Shown here one piece after another: positions 46,221-55,902 of a DNA stretch of 64,000 bases. The DNA comes from Pinus tabuliformis. Taxonomy: Eukaryota; Streptophyta; Pinopsida; Pinales; Pinaceae. Made by a program: the position numbers and the translations under genes. The notes under the pieces are model-generated. The model did no database searches and had not been told where the DNA came from. It worked only from the letters and a program-made list of their open reading frames with translations. The stretch's first letter is position 1, and each line of letters opens with the position of its first letter. Location: the NCBI GenBank assembly GCA_031772625.1, contig CM062818.1, forward strand, positions 1,277,622,277-1,277,686,276. The letters are read 5' to 3'.

Positions 46221-46807
46221 ATGATAAGACCAAGCGCACCGAAGATTATCTGCGTGGAAGCCTTTGACAAAGTATGTGAATTACTTAACGTGATCCACCA
46301 GGTGAGACGCATTGACTGGGACCTATGCGTATCTGCAATGCTATGGGCTTATAGGACAATTTGCAAGAAACTCATGGGACAAACACCTTTCTTGTTAGTT
46401 TATGGTGTGGAAGCTGTCATGCCAATGGAATATATCGTACCTAGTCTACGCTCATAGGGGTGACGGACTGCGAAGCTCTGGAAGAAAGGCTCGTGCAATT
46501 GGAAGAACTTGAGGAGGAACAGGTCTTGGATGGATTTCATCAACAGGTACAAAAGCAACATGATAAGGCCTCGCATGATTGCCATATTGAGTTGTGCACC
46601 TTCAAGGTAAATGATTTACTGCTGTTGTATGACAGTAAGTTTGAAAAAATCCCAAGAAAGTTCGGAATGCATTGGCTAGGACCATCTGTTGTTAAGGAGG
46701 TCGCAGACGGAGGTGCAGTACAGTTGGTCAAACTAAATGGAGAACCTTTCCCAGGCAAGGTGAATGGCAGCCGCTTGAAGCCCTACACGGGTGGGATGAC
46801 TATCTGA
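46221..46807 (+). pseudogene. Integrase C-terminal tail, copy 1
   Basis: EAFDKVCELLNVIHQVRRID, WAYRTICKKLMGQTPFLLVY, AVMPMEYIVPSLR and, in another frame, FKVNDLLLLYDSKFEKIPRK with HWLGPSVVKEVADGGAVQLV. These are the last third of a Gypsy integrase. The catalytic core upstream is missing. It ends at a TGA at 46805-46807. Confidence 0.8.
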
Positions 46808-47074
46808 CTAGCCGGTAGAAGCACAGTCTTAGCGCTCCAAGGATTCGGACAAGGGTGCGGGACTATAAACATATGCAGCAGATACTAGTATAGATGTAGG
46901 AAGTAGTTTGGATATAGAAGTCACGGAACAACGGATGCAGCAGATCCAACAAGTAGCAACTCAGTGCGTAGTGGACCTTAGCACAGTTTGAGAACAGTTG
47001 GAGTGACTCCACGCCAAGATCACCACGCCAACCGAGTGACTCGAGGGTGAGTCACGATGTTTGTGTTAGGGGCC

Positions 47075-47938
47075 TGTTGGGCATGGAATTCCCCCAAGGC
47101 ATGTTTTGGGGCTCAAAGCCCAAGTTTTGACCAAATGGTGTTGTAAAGATCTGCGAATAGCAGGCACAGAAATATGTTAGAATCACAAGCTTGTCCGCCC
47201 TAGTCTTGTAATGTAATGTCGGCCTACCCATGGTCCGCAGACCATGGGATTGTATAAATAGAGTGAGGCTCTAAGTGTAAGAAGAGAAGAAGAAGTAGAG
47301 AGAAAGAGAAAGAGTTTGAGTGACTAAGTGTATCTTTGGGTCATAGAGTAGGAGAAGGCTCTGCATCTGAGTGCACAAAGGCCTAGTAGTCCGCAGCTGA
47401 GTGCGCGGACCCCTGCAGCTGAGTGTGCAGGGTGGAGTCGAGTCTGTAATCGAGGAATGGATTAATAAAGAGAACTTTTATCATAATTCTCGGTATCTGT
47501 TCTTGGGTTAATGTATGTTTGTTATAATTTTCAAATATCCTGTTTATTTACTACGCACACATGTATGAATGATTTATGTTGTTAAGTATAACTTAAAGCA
47601 CACAAGTAGGATAAAATAATTAACTAACATTGGAATACTAGTAAGGAATTGGGTAATAACAGTGTTTAGCCCCCAAGTAGGGCTGTGTGAAGGCAGGATA
47701 TCAGGTTGCGAGGTACGAGAAATTGCACGTCACAATGTGTGAGAAAGTTTGAACCGTGAAACACTTGAACTCATTAGACATCTCCAAGGTGTGGAAACTT
47801 GGTTCTAGCACCCTCCCATACTACTTCGGGTGAGACCTCAGTCCGCGCTCCGCGGACTGTTTCCGAAAGGGCCAGTAGTACCGTGATTTGTTTAGCTAAA
47901 TCAACTCTGAACCTGGGTCAAGCCCTAATAAGCCAACA
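47075..47938 (+). repeat. Shared middle LTR of the tandem array
   Basis: 864 bp, TGTTGGGCATGG to AGCCAACA. It is preceded by GTTAGGGGCC, a short purine-rich tract, and followed by a primer-site-like TGGTTCC. It serves as 3' LTR of copy 1 and 5' LTR of copy 2. Confidence 0.9.
47227..47260 (+). promoter_or_regulatory. Palindrome plus TATA box in the middle LTR
   Basis: A 22-base inverted repeat (CCCATGGTCCG and its complement, one mismatch) at 47227-47248 is followed four bases later by TATAAATA (47253-47260). The same arrangement in the right LTR is perfectly palindromic. Confidence 0.65.
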
Positions 47939-48461
47939 AATGGTTCCATTTTTGGGACCATGATCTGCATAAGAGATGTATGATGTCATGTCACTGGAAT
48001 CCAATAAAGAAAGAAATTGAAGATTTGTTGGACAGAAAGATTCATGAGTTTGCGGCACAGGAAAATAGGAATCCACGAGTATCAAAGGAAGAGTGGTTAG
48101 AGAACTACTTATATATGTAAATCCACAAAATTTCTTTACATCCTTCCCCTCTGACTTGTACGAGTGGATCGCGAAGCTAGCAGATAGTCAGGGAAGGTGT
48201 GGGCTCGACAAACCTATTGTGTGGACTCCAGGGTTGGTGCGCAGACTAGAAGCATCGAAAGATAAGATCATGGGTGTTGTCAACCATTGGCTCGATCGAA
48301 TTATAGGAGGGTTTATCATCGAGTTCACGGTAGATACTTCAGTCAGCTATAGTGAGGCGGAACGACGCTTCCTCAAAGGACCGCGAGGTAAGTACATTAA
48401 ATCTTTGAACACTTGGATTAAAATGCTACAGTGTGAAAAGTGGTTTATGCGAGTAAATTGA
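47939..48461 (+). pseudogene. Primer-site region and N-terminal ORF, copy 2
   Basis: WNPIKKEIEDLLDRKIHEFA, then in a shifted frame a 122-codon ORF (48093-48461): FFTSFPSDLYEWIAKLADSQ, GLDKPIVWTPGLVRRLEASK, NHWLDRIIGGFIIEFTVDTS, GPRGKYIKSLNTWIKM. It is better preserved than copy 1 (which has a TGA where this copy has CGA). The conserved Trp and aromatic residues suggest a real domain, with unknown function. Confidence 0.65.
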
Positions 48462-48613
48462 TGTTTGGGGCTACACAAAGTGGGAGGATTTACATAAACT
48501 AAGGTAGCGAAGAAATAGGGACTAGTCCCTTGATTTCACCAACGTGGGAGAGCGAGGAGGAGCTCGCGAAAGTTTCACCAAGAAGTGCTATCAGTTCGAT
48601 AAGATAGCGAATT

Positions 48614-50071
48614 TTGCACATACCACCCGCACCTACACCACCACCAGTTTCACCATCTTCACCCCCATATTTGCCTACACCACCTCCGCCAACACTACAG
48701 TTCAATATGGTGAGTGCAATAAAGTTGCCAGTGTTCAAAGGAGTAGGGAATGAAGATTCAAACCAATTTTGGTTCATGGTAAAGGCTGTATGGGAAGCAC
48801 AAGGAGTCACGGATGACAATATAAAGAAGGAAACGTTGGTGAGCGCATTGTAGGATCGCACACTGACATGGTACATTAAGCATTCCAATGACAATCCAAA
48901 CATAGGGATCATGGATATCTAAGCTGCGTTAAACAGGGAATTTAGTAGGCCAAAACTAGAGACACAGTCGATTATCAGATTTAATGAAATCATGATGCTT
49001 CCAAGTGACACCCCCTGGGAGCTATATTAGAGACTGAAGAGTATGATTCGTGAATCCAACATGACCTTGACAGATGGGCAACACCACACGTGGTTTGTAG
49101 CTTTGCTAATGCCACATCTAAGGACCGCACTGTCATAGCAAAAGCTATCCACTCAGGCTGAGGCCTTGGAGATCGCAATGAGACTGCATGAGACCCCGAT
49201 ACAAGATCCTAACCTGGGAGTCCAACAGATCCACGTGTAGTTAAAAAACCTATGCCTTGAGATGCAATGTTTGAAACAAGACAAGACAACTCACCTAGAA
49301 GCGCACAAGGGGGTATGGTGGATAAAATGCGAAGGCTAGGGACATGACAAGGACCATTGTCTAGTCTTCGCGAACTACCTGGCAGGAGGAGGGCCAATGA
49401 CATTGAGACTAGAGGCACAAGCAGGACCGAGCATGGCGTCTGCATTATGGTGTGTGATTTGTCAGATAGGAGGAAAGCATGCTACAGATAACTACCATCT
49501 ATTACAGAAGTATACGCAAATGTCCCAACAGTTGTTCTGTAATTTTTGCAGTTCAGTAGGCCATGATGAGCATACCTGTAGAAGTTATGAACTAATGATG
49601 GATCAGACTCATACCTATAGAGTTCAGACCGAAACATGAGCCCTCGATCAAAATGCAGGGATGGCGCACACTAGATTTCAGGGACGCGGAAGCAGTCGAG
49701 GTGGAATGGGACCGGGAAGGGGTCGCAGACATCTGATCTATTACAATTGCGGAGCGCCAGGGCATTATGCCCACAATTGTAAAAATCCAATGAGAGCATC
49801 ATGTTTATATTGTACCCATTTTGATCATGAGACAGAGGATTTCCCCACACTGATAGCGAGGTTGCGCGATAAAGGAACACTCCAACCTCCCTCGACTCAG
49901 AACCTGCAAATGATGAGGTCTGAGCTGCGCGAAGAGGACCTGAATGTAAACATCGTGCTCCGAAGCAGTATCACGATAGGAGATGAGAAGGGCAAGCAGC
50001 GTGATGAGAGTGCTTGGGTTCACAAGGCTCCAAAAAATGAACCAGAATTTGATTTGGAGCACGTTAAGTAG
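48614..50071 (+). pseudogene. Gag with several zinc knuckles, copy 2
   Basis: It begins in a Pro/Thr-rich stretch (PPVSPSSPPYLPTPPPPTL) and has QFNMVSAIKLPVFKGVGNED, FWFMVKAVWEAQGVTDDNIK and the same knuckles as copy 1: WCVICQIGGKHATDNYH, FCNFCSSVGHDEHTC, NCGAPGHYAHNC. The frame is the same all the way to 51913. Stops such as TAG at 48851-48853 correspond to CAG in copy 1 (43757-43759). Confidence 0.8.
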
Positions 50072-50935
50072 AGATTCATGGAAGCTAAGAAGAGCTTCAT
50101 CGAGGCCTCCACTTTAGGTAGTAAAGACAAAATAGAACAGAAGATGGACCCATCAATGCTCACTACCTTTCTAGAGACATGCATGAAGCTCCTGCGCGAC
50201 AACAAAGTGGTGAAGGGACTGCAAGAACTCATCACTAGATGTGCTAGCCCGGGAGAACCACGTGTAGTCCGAAAGCTCGGGAATCACACAACATGAATAG
50301 GAAGGGAGATGTGATTGACTGCACAAATCAGGGAATATGAAATGGATTAAGTGATTCTGGATCTAGGGTCGGACGTGAACCTCCTGCCAAAGCAGACATG
50401 GGAGCGCATGGGTAGGCCTGCCTTGCAATGGTATCCTATTAAATTATGAATGGAAAACCAGCAAAATATCCTACCTATGGGGAGACTACAAGGAATAATG
50501 GTGGATATCGAAGGTGAGAGTGCGCTTACAGATTTCGAAGCAATAGAGATTGTTGATGACTGCAATCCCTATCCTACGCTACTAGGAATAGACTGGGCCA
50601 CTGACATGAATGGAGTGATAAATCTAAAGAAGCGCAAGATGATTTTTGAGGAAAAGTCACTACGTGTAGTGGTATCTTTAGACCCTTTGAAAGGATTGTG
50701 CTACACAGAGATGGTGCACAACTTCAACAACGATGATAATCTATATTGTATCTACAAGATAACCGCTCAGGAGCAGGATTGGGTGAATCCTACAGTGGAT
50801 GGCAGGATTTCGTGGGAGCGCAAAAGCTCCTGCACCTCAGATTCAGACAAAGAGATAGAATGATGGCAAAATTGGTTACACGAGGTAACCACGCTAAACT
50901 ATAACATGATGATAAGGTCACTACGCTGTGTAGCA
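50072..50935 (+). pseudogene. Protease region, copy 2
   Basis: MLTTFLETCMKLLRDNKVVK, ILDLGSDVNLLPKQTWERMG and, after two stops, QNILPMGRLQGIMVDIEGES, NPYPTLLGIDWATDMNGVI. It keeps the Trp and Gln codons that are stops in copy 1. D-L-G occupies the catalytic triad position in both copies. Confidence 0.75.
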
Positions 50936-51300
50936 ATGGAAGCAAGAGATCTGCCTATGTATGATGGGTTGAACGAGGTGGATGATTTCCTGAACAAATT
51001 TGAAAAAGATGTACCGGAACAGCAATGTTTCGATGCTCTAAAATGGGCATTGCGCACTATGCCGGCAAGATTGTGGGGTGTGCACCAGCAGAATTTTGAG
51101 GACTGGCGGGAATGTAGAAGGATGATGTGCCTATGATTTGGGAAACCTCAGATGCATATGAAAGTCGGGTATGATGGACGAAACATCCTGCGCACTGACC
51201 TCTCCAGATGGGTACAAGCGTATGGTATGCAACCTACACGAATGTACACCATCCTCACGATAGGAAATAGGACAAACAAGTAGGAGTGGGCAAGACAATG
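50936..51300 (+). pseudogene. Second gag-like domain, copy 2
   Basis: AMEARDLPMYDGLNEVDDFL, KDVPEQQCFDALKWALRTMP, QQNFEDWRECRRMM, then CL*FGKPQMHMKVGYDGRN. The TGA corresponds to CGA (Arg) in copy 1. The junction to the integrase tail is the same as in copy 1. Confidence 0.7.
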
Positions 51301-51344
51301 GCGCGAAGGATGAAGTATGATAACACCAAGTGCGTCGCAGATTA

Positions 51345-51913
51345 TCCACGTGGAAGCCTTTGACAAAGTATGCTATGTACTGAACGTGGTCCACTAGGTG
51401 AGACACACTGACTGGGACCTATGCATACCTGTAGTGCTATGGGCTTATAGGACAATGTGTAAGAAACTCATGGGACAAACACCTTTCCAGTTATTTTATG
51501 GCATGGAAGCTATCATGCTGATGGAATACATCGTACCTAGTTTACGCATAACAACGCTCACAGGGATGACTGATCGTGAAGCTCTGGAAGAAAGGCTCGT
51601 GCAATTGGAAGAACTTGAGGAGGAACCGTTCTTGGCTGGCTTGCATCAGCAGGTACAAAAGAAACGTGGAAAGGCCTTGCACGATCACCATATTAAGTTG
51701 CACACCTTCAAGGTAAATGATTTAGTGCTGCTGTATGACAGTAAGATTGAAAAACTCATGGGAAAGTTTAGAATGAATTGGTTGGGACCATACGTGGTTA
51801 AGGAGGTCATAGACAGAGGTGCAGTATAGCTGGTCAAACTAAATGGAGAAACATTCCCAGGCAAGGCGAGTGGCAGCTGCTTGAAGCCCTACATGGGTGG
51901 GACAACTATTTGA
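51345..51913 (+). pseudogene. Integrase C-terminal tail, copy 2
   Basis: VLWAYRTMCKKLMGQTPFQL, YGMEAIMLMEYIVPSLRITT, EALEERLVQLEELEEEPFLA, DLVLLYDSKIEKLMGKFRMN, WLGPYVVKEVIDRGAV*LVK. A TAG at 51827-51829 corresponds to CAG at 46721-46723 in copy 1. The family stop is the TGA at 51911-51913. Confidence 0.82.
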
Positions 51914-52167
51914 CTAGCCGGCAGAAGCATAATCTGCACGCTCCAAGGATCCGGACAAGGGCGCGGGACTGTAAAAATATGCAACTGATACCAGTATAGA
52001 TGTAGGGAATCAGTTCGGATGCAGAGGTCTCAGAACAATGGATGCAGTAGATCCAACAAGCAACAACTCAGTGCACTGCAGACCTCAGCATAGTTTGAGA
52101 ATAGTTGGATAGACTCTGTGCCGACCGAGTGACTCGAGGGTGAGTCACGATGTTTGTGTTGGGGTCC

Positions 52168-52598
52168 TGTTGGGCATGGAACCCCCCAAGGCATGTTTTG
52201 GGGCTCAAAGCCCAAGTTTTGACTGAATGGTGTTGTAAAGCTTTGCGAATTGCGGGCGCGGAAGTATGTTAGAATCACAGGGATGTCCGCCCTAGTCTTG
52301 TAATGTAATTTCGGCCTACCCATGGTCCGCGGACCATGGGATTGTATAAATACAGTGAGGCTTTAAGTGTAAGAAGAGAAGAAGAACTGGAGAGAAAGAG
52401 AAATAGTCTGAGTGACTAAGTGTGTCTTTGGGTCATAGAGAACGAGAAGGCTCTGCAGCTGAGTGCGCGGACCCCTGCATCTAAGTGCGCAGGGCGGAGT
52501 CAAGTCTGTAACTGAGGAAGGGATTAATAAAGATAACTTTTATCATAATTCTCGGTATCTGTTCTTGGGTTAATGCATGTTTGATATAACTTGCAAAT
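52168..52598 (+). repeat. Right LTR of the tandem array, truncated
   Basis: It is homologous to the first half of 47075-47938 and preceded by GTTGGGGTCC. Similarity ends after TTGCAAAT at 52598, where a new LTR (TGTTGTTGGG) begins, so the second half is displaced beyond the window. CAAAT is the probable target site. Confidence 0.88.
52319..52352 (+). promoter_or_regulatory. Perfect palindrome plus TATA box in the right LTR
   Basis: A 22-base perfect palindrome (CCCATGGTCCG and its complement) at 52319-52340, then ATTG and TATAAATA (52345-52352). Confidence 0.68.
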
Positions 52599-53663
52599 TG
52601 TTGTTGGGAAAAGTATCCAATACGGAATGACCCTATCCCACTCTAAGGGTGATAGTACCTCAGCAACAATCAAAGCAAAGCTATCTAAGATTTCTTCTTT
52701 ATGAAATTAAAATAGGGGAGAAAGAGGTCCACTAACCGATGTCTTTCGCTAATGGTTGATCCAATCTTCTCTCCTTGCTGCTTGCTCCCAGCTCCTTGCT
52801 CTTTCACTGGCCCAGCTACACCAAGATCCTGCAAAATGGTAAGAGAGAGAAACTACAAGAAGCATACATTCATAATTGATTCAAGGATTAGAATAAACCA
52901 AATACGCAAGTATAACAATACACCATTGAAACACATGCATATAGAAGAACCTCAAAATGCTTTATTAATGGAAGAAGTAAAGTTCAGGAAGTGATACAAC
53001 CATAAGAGGCCCAATCCAGCATCACCTTCCCAGCAGAAAGAAATCTCCTCTTCACCTCCTTCAAAGCAAATCACCTAATAGTTCTATACTCAAACCAACA
53101 GCACTTCCTTACATTCACAAGATTCCAGCCTCCATAGACCTCATGAGAGAGATCTATATATAGGAGTTTTGGAGAAAGGATGAGTCAGCTTGAGGCCAGC
53201 ATGAAGCTGACTAGTGTCCTCTCTCACTTTAGCTATTCTTCAGTTCTTGAGTCCACTTGGAGGTTCTTGCTTCCACTTGGAGATCTAGACCCTCTTACTC
53301 ATCACCAGTCGAATTCCCTGATCCAAGTGTCATTTTGGAAGCTTCCTGGGCATTGACACCTTGAGGAATGACTGTGCCACATGTCCCAACTCACCCAGCG
53401 CAGGTAGCCTTCTTTGCAATTGACATTCAGCGCAGGTAGACAGTGGAGCACTTGACATTCAGCGCAGATGCTCAGTGGAGCAGTTGACATGATCCAGAAT
53501 TGCCTTGTTTTTGAGTGTTTTCAGGTGGAGAACTTTTATTCAGTGCTGTGGTTTGCTGACCTTGTTCCTCTAAGGGTAGGAACAACATGTTTAGGGACTT
53601 TGGATCCCTTAAATTATGGACATTTCATGCTTCATGCTGTAAGGCACAAAAATGTCTATAACA
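52599..53663 (-). repeat. 3' LTR of the gag-protease element
   Basis: TGTTGTTGGG...CTATAACA, 1065 bp. On the minus strand a TATATATAG box lies near 53155. It contains three starts of a 32-base repeat (53420, 53452, 53484) with the words TTGACATTCAGCGCAG. There is no second copy to confirm the ends. Confidence 0.65.
53420..53490. repeat. Short 32-bp direct repeats in the LTR
   Basis: TTGACATTCAGCGCAGGTAG at 53420, TTGACATTCAGCGCAGATGC at 53452 and TTGACAT at 53484, each followed by CAGTGGAGCA where complete. Confidence 0.85.
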
Positions 53664-53677
53664 GTTTCCCCCTAAAG

Positions 53678-54780
53678 TATGAGGTCGTTTATCGGGTGAA
53701 ATGCTTTATCAGGAGGATCTGAAGTTCATTCAATCGCTGAGAGGTGACCTGTAATAAAATACAATACAGTACATTATTTTTCATTCTGCTTTCATGATCT
53801 AGCTGAGGCGGGCATTCCCATGCTCAGCTTTATAAATTCATTTTGGTACATAGAACAGATGATCGTCTAATGGTAGACTGATAATTCTCTGCTGAAATTA
53901 TCATCCTTTGAGTAGGATGATCATCTAATGCAATGATGTACGTGTCAAATGTCTTTATATTTCCTGAATATTTATCGCAGCCCGGATGGATGAAACTTAG
54001 ATCCGGGGTCTTCAGACTCGTTCGATCTTCACTCTAAGTACAAGTCGATCCATGTGAGAATTGCGCTGAAGTCGAACATGGAAAGACATCGCTTGATTAC
54101 CGTTCAATGATGTAAACCGTTAACAAGTGCGAGAGGAATCACCGATAATGATAATGACCCTCAAGGTACTGCAGTACAATTCACGTGGTGTGAATAAAGG
54201 ACTTGGCGTCGAACACCACGCAAAATCTTTCGGTCGAAGGTCATTGATGTATACCTGTCGCCGGAAGTGAGAAACTTGCCATTGAGGCATGCAAGCTTCA
54301 AAGTACCAAGGGGGTTGTTCCTAGATCAACTTCTTGGATAATGAGCTGAAGTCGACAAGAAGCGATCCGTCAAAGGAGGGCCTTAATGAATCCCACATCA
54401 GTGACACGGAACGGAGCTAATGATTTTAATGGAGGTGAAAACAATCTGTGACATATGATTCAGGGTGGCGATCATGGATGGATGAAGGATAATGTATGGC
54501 AGTGGATGGGACACGGTTGACTCTTTCTGAACAACATCTCTTGAACATATAACAACACTGATGCGATGGATCGGTAGCATTACCCCAAATGTGGATGGTT
54601 TGGCGAGACTGGCGATGAGACCGGTGAATGAAACAACCCAACCCGATGTGATACGGAGGAAAAGTGTCATGTTCAAGAGCGACTTGCTACCATTACAGCT
54701 TTGAGGTTCTCCCAATTTTTCCCCAGTCATTTATGACTAGTACCTCTTTATTTTTGTCAAGATTGAGGAGGATAACATAT
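53678..54780. other. Noncoding 3' region of the gag-protease element, no clear features
   Basis: I see no coding sequence or repeat family in this stretch. Short ORFs lack motifs. Confidence 0.4.
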
Positions 54781-54813
54781 GCTTGTTCTATAACCTGCCC
54801 TTCGGGCAAGGCC

Positions 54814-55245
54814 ATCGCTATGTTTTAACGAGCCTAGCGATAGGGAAACTCGTTCTCGTCTAAAGACAAGTTTGTCGCTATTTAATCATTTTAACGAGTC
54901 TAACGACAAGGAAAACTCGGTCCTTTTCATTTTTTAGAGAGTCTGAAAAGGTACATAAAGTCAACTCCACAATTCCTTTTTCGTCATCTAATCCCTTAAG
55001 TCCGAAAAAGTATAAAACAATGCGAAAGGGATGAGTTTTCGATAACTTTAACGAGCCGAATAAAACAAGCACTCGACCTTTTTGTGCAATAATCCCTCAG
55101 GTCCAAAAAGATTAAAATCAAGAGGAGGGATAGCTCTTCCGGTCACTTTAACGAGCTCGAAGGCCAAAACTCGGCAAACTTTTCATATTTTACGAGTCAG
55201 TTGAAAAGAGCTCAAAGAAGACTCGTCTTTTGAGGAACGAGTGAT
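54814..55245. repeat. Array of modules with interleaved complementary arms
   Basis: Successive units of about 50-60 bases each contain two inverted-repeat pairs in the order A-B-A'-B'. Clearest units: TCGCTA 54815, AACGAG 54827, TAGCGA 54835, CTCGTT 54849; TTGTCG 54872, CGAGT 54895, CGACAA 54904, ACTCG 54915; CTTTTTCG 54976, ATCCCTT 54991, CGAAAAAG 55003, AAGGGAT 55026; CTTTTTG 55078, ATCCCTC 55092, CAAAAAG 55104, GAGGGAT 55125; CTTTTCA 55179, ACGAGTC 55192, TGAAAAG 55202, GACTCGT 55220. Two or three more units are weaker. In RNA this order would allow H-type pseudoknots. TTTAACGAG recurs in several units. Confidence 0.75.
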
Positions 55246-55477
55246 AAACAGGGATAACAGTAGATTCCAGGTACAGGTTGGAATTTTCCAATCACGGCAG
55301 TGTCACAAGGATGGCTAGGTGAAATCACTCTTCGCAGCTGTTCCTCAAAATGGGTAAACAATCATATGGGGGTGAACGATCGGCCAAATAACGGTGGAGG
55401 TGGCAGGTGCAAAACATGACCAAGGCTTTTTATGGCTGATAAATTTACGATCACAACGGTTATTTACTGGGATAGGT

Positions 55478-55700
55478 TCATTTTTTAGATAAAAATGAGC
55501 TTAAACTCTGAGAAACATTGCTCACTGCTTTTATTTATTTTTTAACGAGCATGAAGACCGCGTTAAAACTGCTCGGATCTTGCGTTTATTTTTTAACGAG
55601 CATGAACTTTATGCTAAAACTGCTCGATATACCAGTCATAAGATAAGAAATGTCCCCTGTGAGATCTCTATTTTTTAAGGAGTTTCATCTTCACTAAGAT
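55478..55700. repeat. Further inverted-repeat modules
   Basis: TTTTAACG 55540, CGAGCA 55546, CGTTAAAA 55561, TGCTCG 55570 follow the same interleaved order. Nearby TCATTTTT/AAAAATGA (55478/55491) and GGAGT...ACTCC (55679/55702, enclosing ATCTT/AAGAT) form simple hairpins. Confidence 0.55.
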
Positions 55701-55902
55701 TTACTCCATATCCTTTCTTTATGCAAGTTCGGAAACGGCTAACCCAAAAAATAGATAAATAACCGCTCTTAGCTTGCACTCCAAAAGGTTTGCATGCCCC
55801 CAGGTATAAAATACAATTTCAAGGCTGCCCCTACTTATCCGTCAAAACATTTGTTTTAAAGGGTGAGGCTTACCTCTTTCAGGCTACCCAAAGATTGTTC
55901 TG

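Larger units (their letters stand above)
38886..52598 (+). mobile_element. Tandem Gypsy-type array: LTR-internal-LTR-internal-LTR, non-autonomous
   Basis: Three related LTRs (38886-42924 with an insert, 47075-47938, and 52168-52598 truncated) enclose two homologous internal regions (42925-47074 and 47939-52167). Each internal region has an N-terminal ORF, gag with zinc knuckles, a protease, a second gag-like domain and only the C-terminal tail of integrase. RT, RNase H and the integrase core are missing from both at the same place. The arrangement fits unequal recombination between elements sharing one LTR. The right LTR is cut by another insertion at 52599. Confidence 0.85.

Noticed and set aside
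54781-54815. Bacterial-type terminator (GCCC TTC GGGC hairpin)
   Set aside because: A simple hairpin near 54798-54808 without a T tract and in plant DNA; not a terminator.
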